Assembly: GCF_000373645.1 (NCBI RefSeq)
Contig: NZ_KB892007.1
Coordinates: 62,076-126,075, forward strand
Length of the DNA stretch: 64,000 nucleotides
Origin: Streptomyces sp. ATexAB-D23
GTDB taxonomy: Bacteria; Actinomycetota; Actinomycetes; Streptomycetales; Streptomycetaceae
Direction of reading: 5' to 3'
This document shows, in pieces, positions 18,282-25,557 of the stretch (its first letter is position 1; each line of letters begins with the position of its first letter). The notes under the pieces are model-generated. The model was not told where the DNA came from. It was given only the letters and a program-made list of their open reading frames with translations, and did no database searches. Made by a program: the position numbers and the translations under genes.

Positions 18282-19586
18282 ATGACGGACCAATCAGAGG
18301 CGGCCGAGGAACGGCCGGGCACGGCGGGCGAGCGGCTCACCACGCGGGAAACGGCCGAGCGCCTCGGCGTGAAGCCTGAGACGGTGTACGCCTATGTCAG
18401 CCGCGGCCAGCTGAACAGCAGCCGTGTGCCGGGCGGTCGCGGCAGCACGTTCGACGCGGCGGAGGTCGACGCGCTGGCGCGGCGGACGGGGCGCAGGGAG
18501 CCGCCCTCCCCCGCCGGTGAGCCCTCCGTCCGTACCGGCATCACCCTCATCACCGGCGAGCGGTACTACTTCCGGGGGGTGGACGCGACGGAGCTGGCCG
18601 CGCGCCATTCGTACGAGGAAGTCGCCGAGTGGCTGTGGACCGGTGAGCTGCGGCCGGGCATGCGTTTCACGGCTCCGGCGCACACCGTGTCCGCCGCCCG
18701 CCGGGCGGTCGGCGCGCTGCCGGAGCACTGCGGGTCGACGGACCGGCTACGGGTGGCGGTCGTGGCCGCCGCTGCCGCCGACCCGCTGCGGTTCGACCTG
18801 TCACGCGCGGCGGTGCTCGGGGGTGCGCGAAGCCTGATCCCCGCGCTGGTCGCGGCGTTGCCGACCGTGGGCGGGGAGGGAGTGGACGGCAGCGACAGCG
18901 GGGAGACCCCGGACAACTTGGCCCGTCAACTGTGGCCGAAACTCACCGCACATGAACCCGACGAGGCGTCACTGTCCGTCCTGGACACCGCGCTTGGCCT
19001 CCTGATCGACCACGATCTGGCCGCCTCCACGCTGGCGGCGAGGGTTGCCGCCTCCGCGCGCGCCCATCCGTACGCGGTGGTCTCGGCGGGTCTCGGCGTG
19101 CTGGAAGGTCCTCTGCACGGCGCGGCCAGCGGGCCGGCGCACCGCATGCTGGCGGAGGTTCTGGAGCGCGGCGGCGCAGCCCCGGTGGTCGCGGACCATC
19201 TGCGGGCCGGCCGCCAGGTGCCCGGACTCGGCCACCGGCTGTACACCGGCGAGGACCCCCGCGCGAAGACCCTGTTCGACCTACTGGCACACATCCCCCG
19301 GGCAGCTCCGGCCCTGGCCGCCGCCCGTGACGTGGTCGCAATCACCGCACGGGACGCGACCCTGCACGCCAACGTCGACCTGGCCCTGGCCGTACTCTCG
19401 GTCGCCTCGGACATGCCGGCGGAGGCGGGAGAGACCGTGTTCGCGGTCTCCCGTACGGCGGGCTGGATCGCGCATGCCCTGGAGGAGTACGGGGAACGCC
19501 CGCTGCGGATGCGTCCCAGTGGGCACTACACGGGGCCCCGGCCGCCCCAGCCGCTCCCCGTACCGGATGGGGCACTCACGCAATAG
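18282..19586 (+). CDS. Citrate synthase-like protein with N-terminal HTH domain
   Basis: 434 aa. An excisionase/MerR-type helix-turn-helix lies at about residues 18-65 (LTTRETAERLGVKPETVYAYVSRGQLNSSRV). It is fused to a citrate synthase fold with GPLHGAASGPAH, GLGHRLYTGEDPRAKTL and ANVDLALAV, so two His and the Asp of the active site remain. Two such citrate synthase-like genes side by side are recalled from S. coelicolor. The fusion may be a regulator, an enzyme, or both, and could form a heteromer with the divergent CitA-like protein. The ATG at 18282 is chosen to place the HTH near the N-terminus; an upstream ATG at 18246 would overlap the operator region. Confidence 0.85.
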   Translation: MTDQSEAAEERPGTAGERLTTRETAERLGVKPETVYAYVSRGQLNSSRVPGGRGSTFDAAEVDALARRTGRREPPSPAGEPSVRTGITLITGERYYFRGVDATELAARHSYEEVAEWLWTGELRPGMRFTAPAHTVSAARRAVGALPEHCGSTDRLRVAVVAAAAADPLRFDLSRAAVLGGARSLIPALVAALPTVGGEGVDGSDSGETPDNLARQLWPKLTAHEPDEASLSVLDTALGLLIDHDLAASTLAARVAASARAHPYAVVSAGLGVLEGPLHGAASGPAHRMLAEVLERGGAAPVVADHLRAGRQVPGLGHRLYTGEDPRAKTLFDLLAHIPRAAPALAAARDVVAITARDATLHANVDLALAVLSVASDMPAEAGETVFAVSRTAGWIAHALEEYGERPLRMRPSGHYTGPRPPQPLPVPDGALTQ

Positions 19587-19615
19587 ACGGCACCGCTGAC
19601 GCAAAATCGCGACGG

Positions 19616-20635
19616 TCAGCGGGAAGCACCGCGCGGAGGCTGGGCCGTGGAGCCTCGAACGACGAGTTCCGGTTCGAAGAGCAGCTCGTCCGAGGGCACC
19701 GCACGCCCGCCGATCTGCACGGAGAGCAGCTCGACCGCGGCCCGGCCCATGGCCTCGATCGGCTGGCGGACGGTGGTGAGCGGCGGCTCGGTGCAGTTCA
19801 TGAAGGCCGAGTCGTCGTACCCCACGACGGACACGTCGTCGGGCACCGAGAGGCCCCGCCGCCGGGCCGCGCGGACGGCTCCCAGGGCGAGCGGGTCACT
19901 GGCGCAGATGAATCCGGTGACCCCGTCGTCCAGCAGTCGCGTGGCGGCGGCCTGCCCACCCTCCAGCGAGAACATGGCCCGGGTCACCCACGCGTCCGGG
20001 ATGCTGGTGCCGGACTCCTCGGCGAGCACACGGGCGGCGGCCAGCTTGCGCTGCGAGGGCATGTGGTCCGAGGGGCCGAGCACCAGTCCGATGCGCTCGT
20101 GGCCCAGCGAGACCAGGTGGCGCCAGGCCTGCTCGACGGCCACGGAGTCGTCGCAGGAGACGCAGGGGAAGGCGAGGTGGGCGATGGCCGCGTTGATCAG
20201 GACGACGGGGATCTTGCGGTCGGCCAGCACCTTGTAGTGGTCGTGCGGGGCGTCGGCCTGCGCGTAGAGGCCACCGGCGAAGACCACACCCGAGACCTGC
20301 TGCTGCAGGAGCAGTTCGACGTAGTCCGCCTCGGAGACCCCGCCCTTGGTCTGGGTGCACAGGACGGGAGTGAGGCCCTGCTGGGCGAGCGCGCCGCCGA
20401 CCACCTCGGCGAAGGCGGGGAAGATCGGGTTCTGCAGTTCGGGCAGGACGAGGCCCACCAGCCGGGCCCGTTCACCGCGCAGCTGGGTCGGCCGCTCGTA
20501 GCCGAGGACATCGAGCGCGGACAGAACGGCCTGCCGCGTGGCGTCGGAAACGCCCGGCTTGCCGTTGAGCACCCGGCTGACCGTGGCCTCGCTGACTCCA
20601 ACCTTCTGTGCCACCTGAGCAAGTCGTCGCGTCAT
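19616..20635 (-). CDS. LacI-family transcriptional regulator
   Basis: 339 aa. N-terminal LacI HTH (LAQVAQKVGVSEATVSRVLNGKPGVSDATRQAVLSALDVLGYERP, residues 5-50) with a periplasmic-binding-like sensor domain ending in VVGYDDSAFMNCTEPPLTTVRQP. Such regulators usually sense sugars. No sugar transport or catabolic genes lie beside it; the nearest gene is the acetate-type symporter, so its regulon is probably elsewhere. Repeated CGCAA half-sites just upstream suggest autoregulation. It converges on the HTH-citrate synthase gene with a 29-bp gap. Confidence 0.93.
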   Translation of the reverse strand: MTRRLAQVAQKVGVSEATVSRVLNGKPGVSDATRQAVLSALDVLGYERPTQLRGERARLVGLVLPELQNPIFPAFAEVVGGALAQQGLTPVLCTQTKGGVSEADYVELLLQQQVSGVVFAGGLYAQADAPHDHYKVLADRKIPVVLINAAIAHLAFPCVSCDDSVAVEQAWRHLVSLGHERIGLVLGPSDHMPSQRKLAAARVLAEESGTSIPDAWVTRAMFSLEGGQAAATRLLDDGVTGFICASDPLALGAVRAARRRGLSVPDDVSVVGYDDSAFMNCTEPPLTTVRQPIEAMGRAAVELLSVQIGGRAVPSDELLFEPELVVRGSTAQPPRGASR

Positions 20636-20638
20636 ACA

Positions 20639-20673
20639 CGCAAGATTAGCGCAAGAAACGCAAACAGATTGCG
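20639..20673. promoter_or_regulatory. Candidate LacI-family operator array
   Basis: Three CGCAA half-sites (20639, 20650, 20659) are followed by an inverted TTGCG (20669). The last pair forms the palindrome CGCAAACAGATTGCG. The array is immediately upstream of the LacI-family start codon, as expected for autorepression. Confidence 0.6.
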
Positions 20674-20909
20674 TGGGGTAGGAAACAAGACGATTTCCGG
20701 AAGCGCGGAAACGTCCGAACCGTTTCTCCGGCCACTCCTACGCATGAGCATCGGAGCCCTGCTTCAAACCTGCCCGGCTGCCATCGCCCCCACGCGCGTC
20801 ACCGTACTAGCCACCGGTCGCCTCGGGCATCCCTCGGGCAAGCGGCTCCCTGCTGTCGGGACACGAACAGTTTCGAGGGCATCGACGGCCGGCCCGCACC
20901 CCGCACGGC

Positions 20910-22502
20910 TCACACCGCGCCGGCCCCCGTCATCGCACGCACCTCGATCTCCGCGTGCTTGGCCGCGTCCGGCGGTTCGCCGGCCGTGACGGTGCCGATC
21001 CAGCCGGCGAGGAAGCCCAGCGGAATGGAGACCAGGCCGGGGTTCTCCAGCGGGAAGACCTGGAAGTCGGCGCCGGGGAAGAGCGAGGCGGGGCTGCCGG
21101 AAACGACCGGGGACAGCAGGACGAGCAGGATGGCGGGAATCAGGCCGCCGTAGACCGACCAGACCGCGCCGCGCGTGGTGAAGTTCCGCCAGAACAACGA
21201 GTAGAGCAGCACCGGGAGGTTGGCCGAGGCGGCGACCGCGAAGGCGAGGCCCACCAGGAACGCCACGTTGAGGTTCTGCGCCAGCAGGCCCAGCCCGATG
21301 GCGGCCACTCCGATGCCGGCCGCCGCCACCCGGGCCACGGCCACCTCGCTGTGCTGCTTGCCGCCGGGCCGCTTGAGCGAGGCGTACAGATCGTGGGCGA
21401 CGGACGCGGACGAGGCGAGGGTGATGCCGGCGACGACCGCGAGGATGGTCGCGAAGGCGACGGCGGCGACCACGGCGAACAGGATCGTCCCGCCGGTGGA
21501 GCCCTCGCCCCCGCCGAGCACCATGGCCAGCAGCGGAACGGCCGTGTTCCCGGCGGGGTTCGACTCCCGTACGTCGGCCGTGCCGACCAGCGCCGCCGCG
21601 CCGAACCCCAGCACGATCGTCATCAGGTAGAAGCTCCCGATGAGGCCGATGGACCAGACGACCGACCGCCTGGCCGCGCGGGCGGTGGGCACGGTGTAGA
21701 AGCGGGACAGGATGTGCGGCAGCCCCGCCGTGCCCAGTACCAGGGCAAGACCGAGGCTGATGAAGTCGATGCGCGCCGTCCAGCTCCCCCCGTACCGCAG
21801 GCCGGGCGAGAGGAAGTCCTTGCCGTAGCCGCTGTGGCCGGCGGCGGAGTGGAGCAACTCGTTGATGTTTCCGTGGAAGTGGACCAGGACGAGCACGGTC
21901 AGTGTGACGGTGCCGGCCATCAGCAGGACGGCCTTGACGATCTGGATCCAGGTGGTGGCGCGCATCCCGCCGAGCGAGACGTACACCACCATGAGCGCCC
22001 CGACTCCGATAACGGTCCAGGACCGGGCCGCCCCGCTCGTCCCGCCGAGGAGCAGGGCCACCAGACTGCCCGCGCCGACCATCTGCGCCACCAGGTAGAG
22101 CACGGAGACGGTGACGGAGGACGTCCCCGCCGCGATGCGGACCGGGCGCTCCGCCATCCGGGCCGCCACCACATCGGCGAGGGTGAACCGGCCGCAGTTG
22201 CGCACGAGCTCCGCCACGAGCAGCAGGACGACCAGCCAGGCGACCAGGAAGCCGACCGAGTAGAGCATGCCGTCGTAGCCGAAGAGCGCGATCAGACCGG
22301 AGATGCCCAGGAAGGAGGCTGCCGACATGTAGTCGCCCGCGATGGCGAAACCGTTCTCCATCGGGGAGAACAGCCGGCCCCCGGCGTAGAACTCCTCGGC
22401 CGACCCGTGCCTGTTGCGGCTCACCCAGGTCGTGATGGCGAGAGTGACCGCGATGAAGACGCCGAACAGCAGCAGCGCCGGCGTCTGATGGTTGCCGCTC
22501 AC
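20910..22502 (-). CDS. Sodium:solute symporter, acetate/monocarboxylate type
   Basis: 530 aa membrane protein of the SSS family with about 13 hydrophobic helices (for example ALLLFGVFIAVTLAITTWV and the segment ENGFAIAGDYMSAASFLGISG that is typical of ActP/MctC transporters). It probably imports acetate, propionate or pyruvate with sodium. The GTG start at 22502 overlaps the stop of the DUF485 gene by 4 bp (GTGA); DUF485 plus SSS symporter is the classical yjcH-actP arrangement, which supports the substrate class. Confidence 0.88.
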   Translation of the reverse strand: MSGNHQTPALLLFGVFIAVTLAITTWVSRNRHGSAEEFYAGGRLFSPMENGFAIAGDYMSAASFLGISGLIALFGYDGMLYSVGFLVAWLVVLLLVAELVRNCGRFTLADVVAARMAERPVRIAAGTSSVTVSVLYLVAQMVGAGSLVALLLGGTSGAARSWTVIGVGALMVVYVSLGGMRATTWIQIVKAVLLMAGTVTLTVLVLVHFHGNINELLHSAAGHSGYGKDFLSPGLRYGGSWTARIDFISLGLALVLGTAGLPHILSRFYTVPTARAARRSVVWSIGLIGSFYLMTIVLGFGAAALVGTADVRESNPAGNTAVPLLAMVLGGGEGSTGGTILFAVVAAVAFATILAVVAGITLASSASVAHDLYASLKRPGGKQHSEVAVARVAAAGIGVAAIGLGLLAQNLNVAFLVGLAFAVAASANLPVLLYSLFWRNFTTRGAVWSVYGGLIPAILLVLLSPVVSGSPASLFPGADFQVFPLENPGLVSIPLGFLAGWIGTVTAGEPPDAAKHAEIEVRAMTGAGAV

Positions 22503-22975
22503 CTCCCTGCCCCCCGCGTCATCTCCTGGGTCTCCCAGCGAAGGTCGAGCGCGGCCCGGTCCCGGCGCAACCGCGCGTGCCGTGCGTACGCCCCCGTGAG
22601 CAGGAACGTCGTCAGGAACTGACCGAGCCCGGCGACCATCGCCACATTGACCGCCCCGGCCACCGGCCTCGCCATCAGCTCCGGCGCGGTGACCGCCGTG
22701 ACGACATAGGCGAGGTACCAGACGAGGAAGGCAACGGTGGCGGGGACGACGAAGCGCCGGTAGCGGCGGCGCACCTCCTGGAAGGCCTCGCTGCGCTGCA
22801 CCTCCAGATAGATGTCCGACGCGCTGTGGCCGTCCCTCGGTGCGGCCGGCCCAGGCACCCGGGCGGGCGCGAGAACGCCCGTGCCGTCCAGCTCCTCCCA
22901 TCCGGAGGCCGGCGCGTCGTCCCACGGGTCATCGAGCCGCATCGCTGCGGGCTCGCGCCCTGCTCTCTTGTCCAC
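22499..22975 (-). CDS. DUF485 family small membrane protein
   Basis: 158 aa. An acidic, Pro/Ala-rich N-terminus of about 60 residues precedes the DUF485 core: SEAFQEVRRRYRRFVVPATV leading into two membrane helices (about 76-96 and 106-130). DUF485 proteins accompany acetate symporters. The GTG at 22975 is preferred because AGGGGAG lies about 8 nt upstream; GTG or ATG codons further upstream up to 23020 are alternatives. It is coupled to the symporter by a GTGA overlap. Confidence 0.82.
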   Translation of the reverse strand: MDKRAGREPAAMRLDDPWDDAPASGWEELDGTGVLAPARVPGPAAPRDGHSASDIYLEVQRSEAFQEVRRRYRRFVVPATVAFLVWYLAYVVTAVTAPELMARPVAGAVNVAMVAGLGQFLTTFLLTGAYARHARLRRDRAALDLRWETQEMTRGAGR

Positions 22976-23063
22976 CGAACAACTCCCCTTGTCCACGGAC
23001 CACTTCGGCCGCGTATCCAAGAATGGGCAGATCGGAAAGATCCCGAGCGCTTCATCCGCCGGA

Positions 23064-23083
23064 CTTCACCTCTTCAGGTGAAG
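23064..23083. terminator. Hairpin at the 3' end of the two-component operon
   Basis: CTTCACCT-CTTC-AGGTGAAG is a perfect 8-bp inverted repeat that overlaps the stop codon of the response-regulator gene. It lacks a following T run, so it may be a weak terminator, an mRNA 3'-end stabiliser or an operator for the DUF485 promoter on its other side. Confidence 0.4.
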
Positions 23084-23751
23084 CTTCTCCCGGGCGGACG
23101 TACAAGTCGCCGAACGTACGCATAGCGCACCGCCTGGGCCCGGTCGCGGAGCCCCGCCTTGGCGAAGAGGTTGTTGATGTGGCTCTTCACCGTGGCCTGC
23201 GAGATGTGGAGGCTGCGGGCGATGTCCGCGTTGGACATCCCCTCGGCGATCAGCACCAGCACCTCGGCCTCACGGGGCGTCATCCCGTCCGGCAGCTCCG
23301 GCTCACCGTTGCCGTCCGGCGCGGGCGGCCCCTCGGTGAGCTGTTCCAGCAGGCGGGCCTGCACCGTGGGCGAGAACCCGGCCTCCCCGGAGAGCACGGC
23401 CTGGACGGCCCGCACGATCTCGTCGCCCCCCGCGTCCTTCGTGAGGTACCCCCGCGCCCCCGCCCTGAGCGCCGGAAAAAGGGAGTCGTCGTCCGCGAAT
23501 GTCGTGAGCACCACGACCTGGGTGCCGGGGAACCGCTCCCGGATGCGCCGTGTCGCCTCCACCCCGTCGCAGCGGGGCATCCGCAGGTCCATGAGGACCA
23601 CGTCCGGCGCGTGCTCGGCCACCTGGGCGACCGCTTCCTCCCCGTCCTTCGCCGAACCGACCACCTCGATGCCCGGCAGCAGGCCGAGCAGCATCACGAT
23701 TCCCTCCCGGACCACCGCCTGATCGTCGGCAACCACCACCCGCGCCGTCAC
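23074..23751 (-). CDS. LuxR/NarL-family response regulator
   Basis: 225 aa. Receiver domain at the N-terminus (VVVADDQAVVREGIVMLL; phosphoacceptor Asp in DVVLMDLRMP, about residue 54; KDAGG with the conserved Lys). The LuxR HTH is at the C-terminus (LPDGMTPREAEVLVLIAEGMSNADIARSLHISQATVKSHINNLFAKAG). GTG start at 23751, overlapping the sensor kinase stop by 4 bp (GTGA). It is the output of the adjacent histidine kinase. The DUF485/symporter operon immediately downstream on the same strand is an obvious candidate target, but this is inference. Confidence 0.93.
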   Translation of the reverse strand: MTARVVVADDQAVVREGIVMLLGLLPGIEVVGSAKDGEEAVAQVAEHAPDVVLMDLRMPRCDGVEATRRIRERFPGTQVVVLTTFADDDSLFPALRAGARGYLTKDAGGDEIVRAVQAVLSGEAGFSPTVQARLLEQLTEGPPAPDGNGEPELPDGMTPREAEVLVLIAEGMSNADIARSLHISQATVKSHINNLFAKAGLRDRAQAVRYAYVRRLVRPPGRSFT

Positions 23752-24911
23752 GCGGGCACCCGCAGACTCACCACGAACCCCTCCTCGCCCGGACCGGCCT
23801 CCAACGTGCCGCCCAGCAGTTCCGCGCGCTCTCGCATCCCGAGCAGACCGTAGCCGGAACCGCTGCCGGCCAGGTCTCCTCCCGGACCCTGCCCTCCCGA
23901 GTCCTTGACTTCCAGAACGACGCCGTCGGACTGGTACTCCAGCCGTATCAGCACCCTGGCCCCCGGCGCGTGTTTCCGGACGTTGGTCAGCGCCTCCTGT
24001 GCCACGCGCCGGACCGCCTGCGACGCCTGGGCGGTCAGCGCCCGCCGCTCCCCCTCCACCCTGACCTCCGCGGGCTCGGCCGTCACCAGCTGCCTCAGGA
24101 AGTCCTCCACCGGTGACACCTCTCCCCGTAGCGCGGAGAGTGCCTGGCGTGTCTCCGCGAGGCCCTCGCGGGCCATCGAGCGGGCGGCGACCACCCGCTG
24201 GAGGACCTGGTCCCGGAACTCCCCCGCGGGCTCCCTCTCGATCAGCAGCCGCGCCGCCTCCAGGTGCACCAGCTGGGCGGAGAGGCTGTGCGCGAGCACG
24301 TCGTGGATCTCCCTGGCGATCCTGGACCGTTCGTCCAGCGCCGCCGTCTCGGCCTCCGCCACCCGGGCCGCCCGCTCCTGGGCCAGTAGCCGCTGCGCGT
24401 TGCCGCGTGCCTCGGCGTCCAGGCGCAGGACGTACCCCGCGAGGCAGAGCCCCGCCGTGGTCACCGCCGTGGTCACCCAGTCGCTGGTGTCCACCACCGC
24501 GTAGGCGCCGAGGGCCACGGCTGTGGCCGGGACGCCCGCCGAGAGCGGCAGCCTCTCCAGCGCGGTGACAGCGCAGCCGCACCAGAGCACCGCCGCGGGG
24601 ACGGACGCCCCCGCCTGCCCTGCCCCGAACGCGGCCAGCATCAGCAGCCCCAGCAGCCCCAACGACGACCACAGGCGGTTCTCCAGGCTGGTCCTGAAGA
24701 AGGCGATGGCGAGCAGGGCGCAGACCAGCACCCCGGCCAGACCGACCACTATCTCCCAGGGGCCGAACAGCCCGCCGGTGAAGGTCCCCCACAGCATCAG
24801 GGTGAGCAGGGCCGCCCGCACGGACCAGGCGATCCCGGTCCGCGCACGGGTGCGGAATTCCCTGGCGAGAGCCTCTCTCGACGGCCAGCTCGTCCAGGCG
24901 GCGGAGGTCAC
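23748..24911 (-). CDS. Sensor histidine kinase (HisKA_3 type)
   Basis: 387 aa. Four to six membrane helices occupy the first ~150 residues. The dimerisation/phosphoacceptor box is RSRIAREIHDVLAHSLSAQL (His near residue 200), followed by an HATPase domain with VAQEALTNVRKHAPGA (N box) and GSGYGLLGMRERAELLGG (G box). There is no long extracytoplasmic loop, so the signal is probably sensed within the membrane. GTG start at 24911 overlaps the stop of the upstream membrane gene (GTGA), and its own stop overlaps the response-regulator start: three genes in one coupled operon. Confidence 0.92.
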   Translation of the reverse strand: MTSAAWTSWPSREALAREFRTRARTGIAWSVRAALLTLMLWGTFTGGLFGPWEIVVGLAGVLVCALLAIAFFRTSLENRLWSSLGLLGLLMLAAFGAGQAGASVPAAVLWCGCAVTALERLPLSAGVPATAVALGAYAVVDTSDWVTTAVTTAGLCLAGYVLRLDAEARGNAQRLLAQERAARVAEAETAALDERSRIAREIHDVLAHSLSAQLVHLEAARLLIEREPAGEFRDQVLQRVVAARSMAREGLAETRQALSALRGEVSPVEDFLRQLVTAEPAEVRVEGERRALTAQASQAVRRVAQEALTNVRKHAPGARVLIRLEYQSDGVVLEVKDSGGQGPGGDLAGSGSGYGLLGMRERAELLGGTLEAGPGEEGFVVSLRVPA

Positions 24912-25426
24912 ACGTGTTCCTTCCCTGCCGGCCTGATGGGGACGCCGTCGGCGAGGCCACCGTACGACGCCGGTATCGCAGCGGCACGCCACGCCAGAAG
25001 CCCGCCGCGCACCAGCAGGGTCGCCGCGAGAGCCGCCATCAGGGCGGGGCTGCCCTGATGGACCCCCAGCATCGCGGCAACCCCGTAGAGAGCCGCCCGC
25101 AGCGCCAGTCCTCCGGTCCAGACGAGGACGGTGGCCTTGGTGCCCCTGCTCCACAGCGAGCCGTCCTCGGCCCGCCAGACGCGGGACGTCCATGCCCATG
25201 CGGCGCCCATGAGCAGCCCCACTGCCAGCTCCGCTCCCAGGACGGCGATCGACGCCATGCGGTGGTGCGGGTCGATGAGTCCGGGCTCACGCACAGCCAT
25301 GACGAGCAGCACGGCGGGCAGCACCCACCAGCGCCGGTCGCCGGAGATCCGCTGCGCGGAACACTGACGAACCACGACGAGGGCGATGACCGCGACGATT
25401 ACCAGGACATTGACGAGCCCGGACAT
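24908..25426 (-). CDS. Small membrane protein of unknown function, first gene of the two-component operon
   Basis: 172 aa with about five hydrophobic helices (about residues 4-20, 33-46, 58-80, 97-116, 124-146). It resembles DUF1453/CcdC-like membrane proteins in helix spacing only; I cannot name the family with confidence. The ATG at 25426 has GGAGG about 5 nt upstream. It is translationally coupled to the kinase gene (GTGA overlap) and may be an accessory sensor or modulator of it. Confidence 0.8.
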   Translation of the reverse strand: MSGLVNVLVIVAVIALVVVRQCSAQRISGDRRWWVLPAVLLVMAVREPGLIDPHHRMASIAVLGAELAVGLLMGAAWAWTSRVWRAEDGSLWSRGTKATVLVWTGGLALRAALYGVAAMLGVHQGSPALMAALAATLLVRGGLLAWRAAAIPASYGGLADGVPIRPAGKEHV

Positions 25427-25516
25427 GGGTGCCTCCGAGATGCGAGAAGTTCTGCACCTCCGACGCTACGGAAAGGGCCCGGCCGGCGGATCGGCTCCAG
25501 GGTGGATCGTGGGTGG

Positions 25517-25552
25517 AGCCTTCGTCTCCACCCACGGGTGGAGACGAAGGCT
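25517..25552. terminator. Terminator hairpin after parE
   Basis: A 17-bp perfect stem (AGCCTTCGTCTCCACCC and its complement) with a 2-nt centre lies directly after the parE stop on the minus strand. Confidence 0.8.
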
Positions 25553-25557
25553 TCGGC

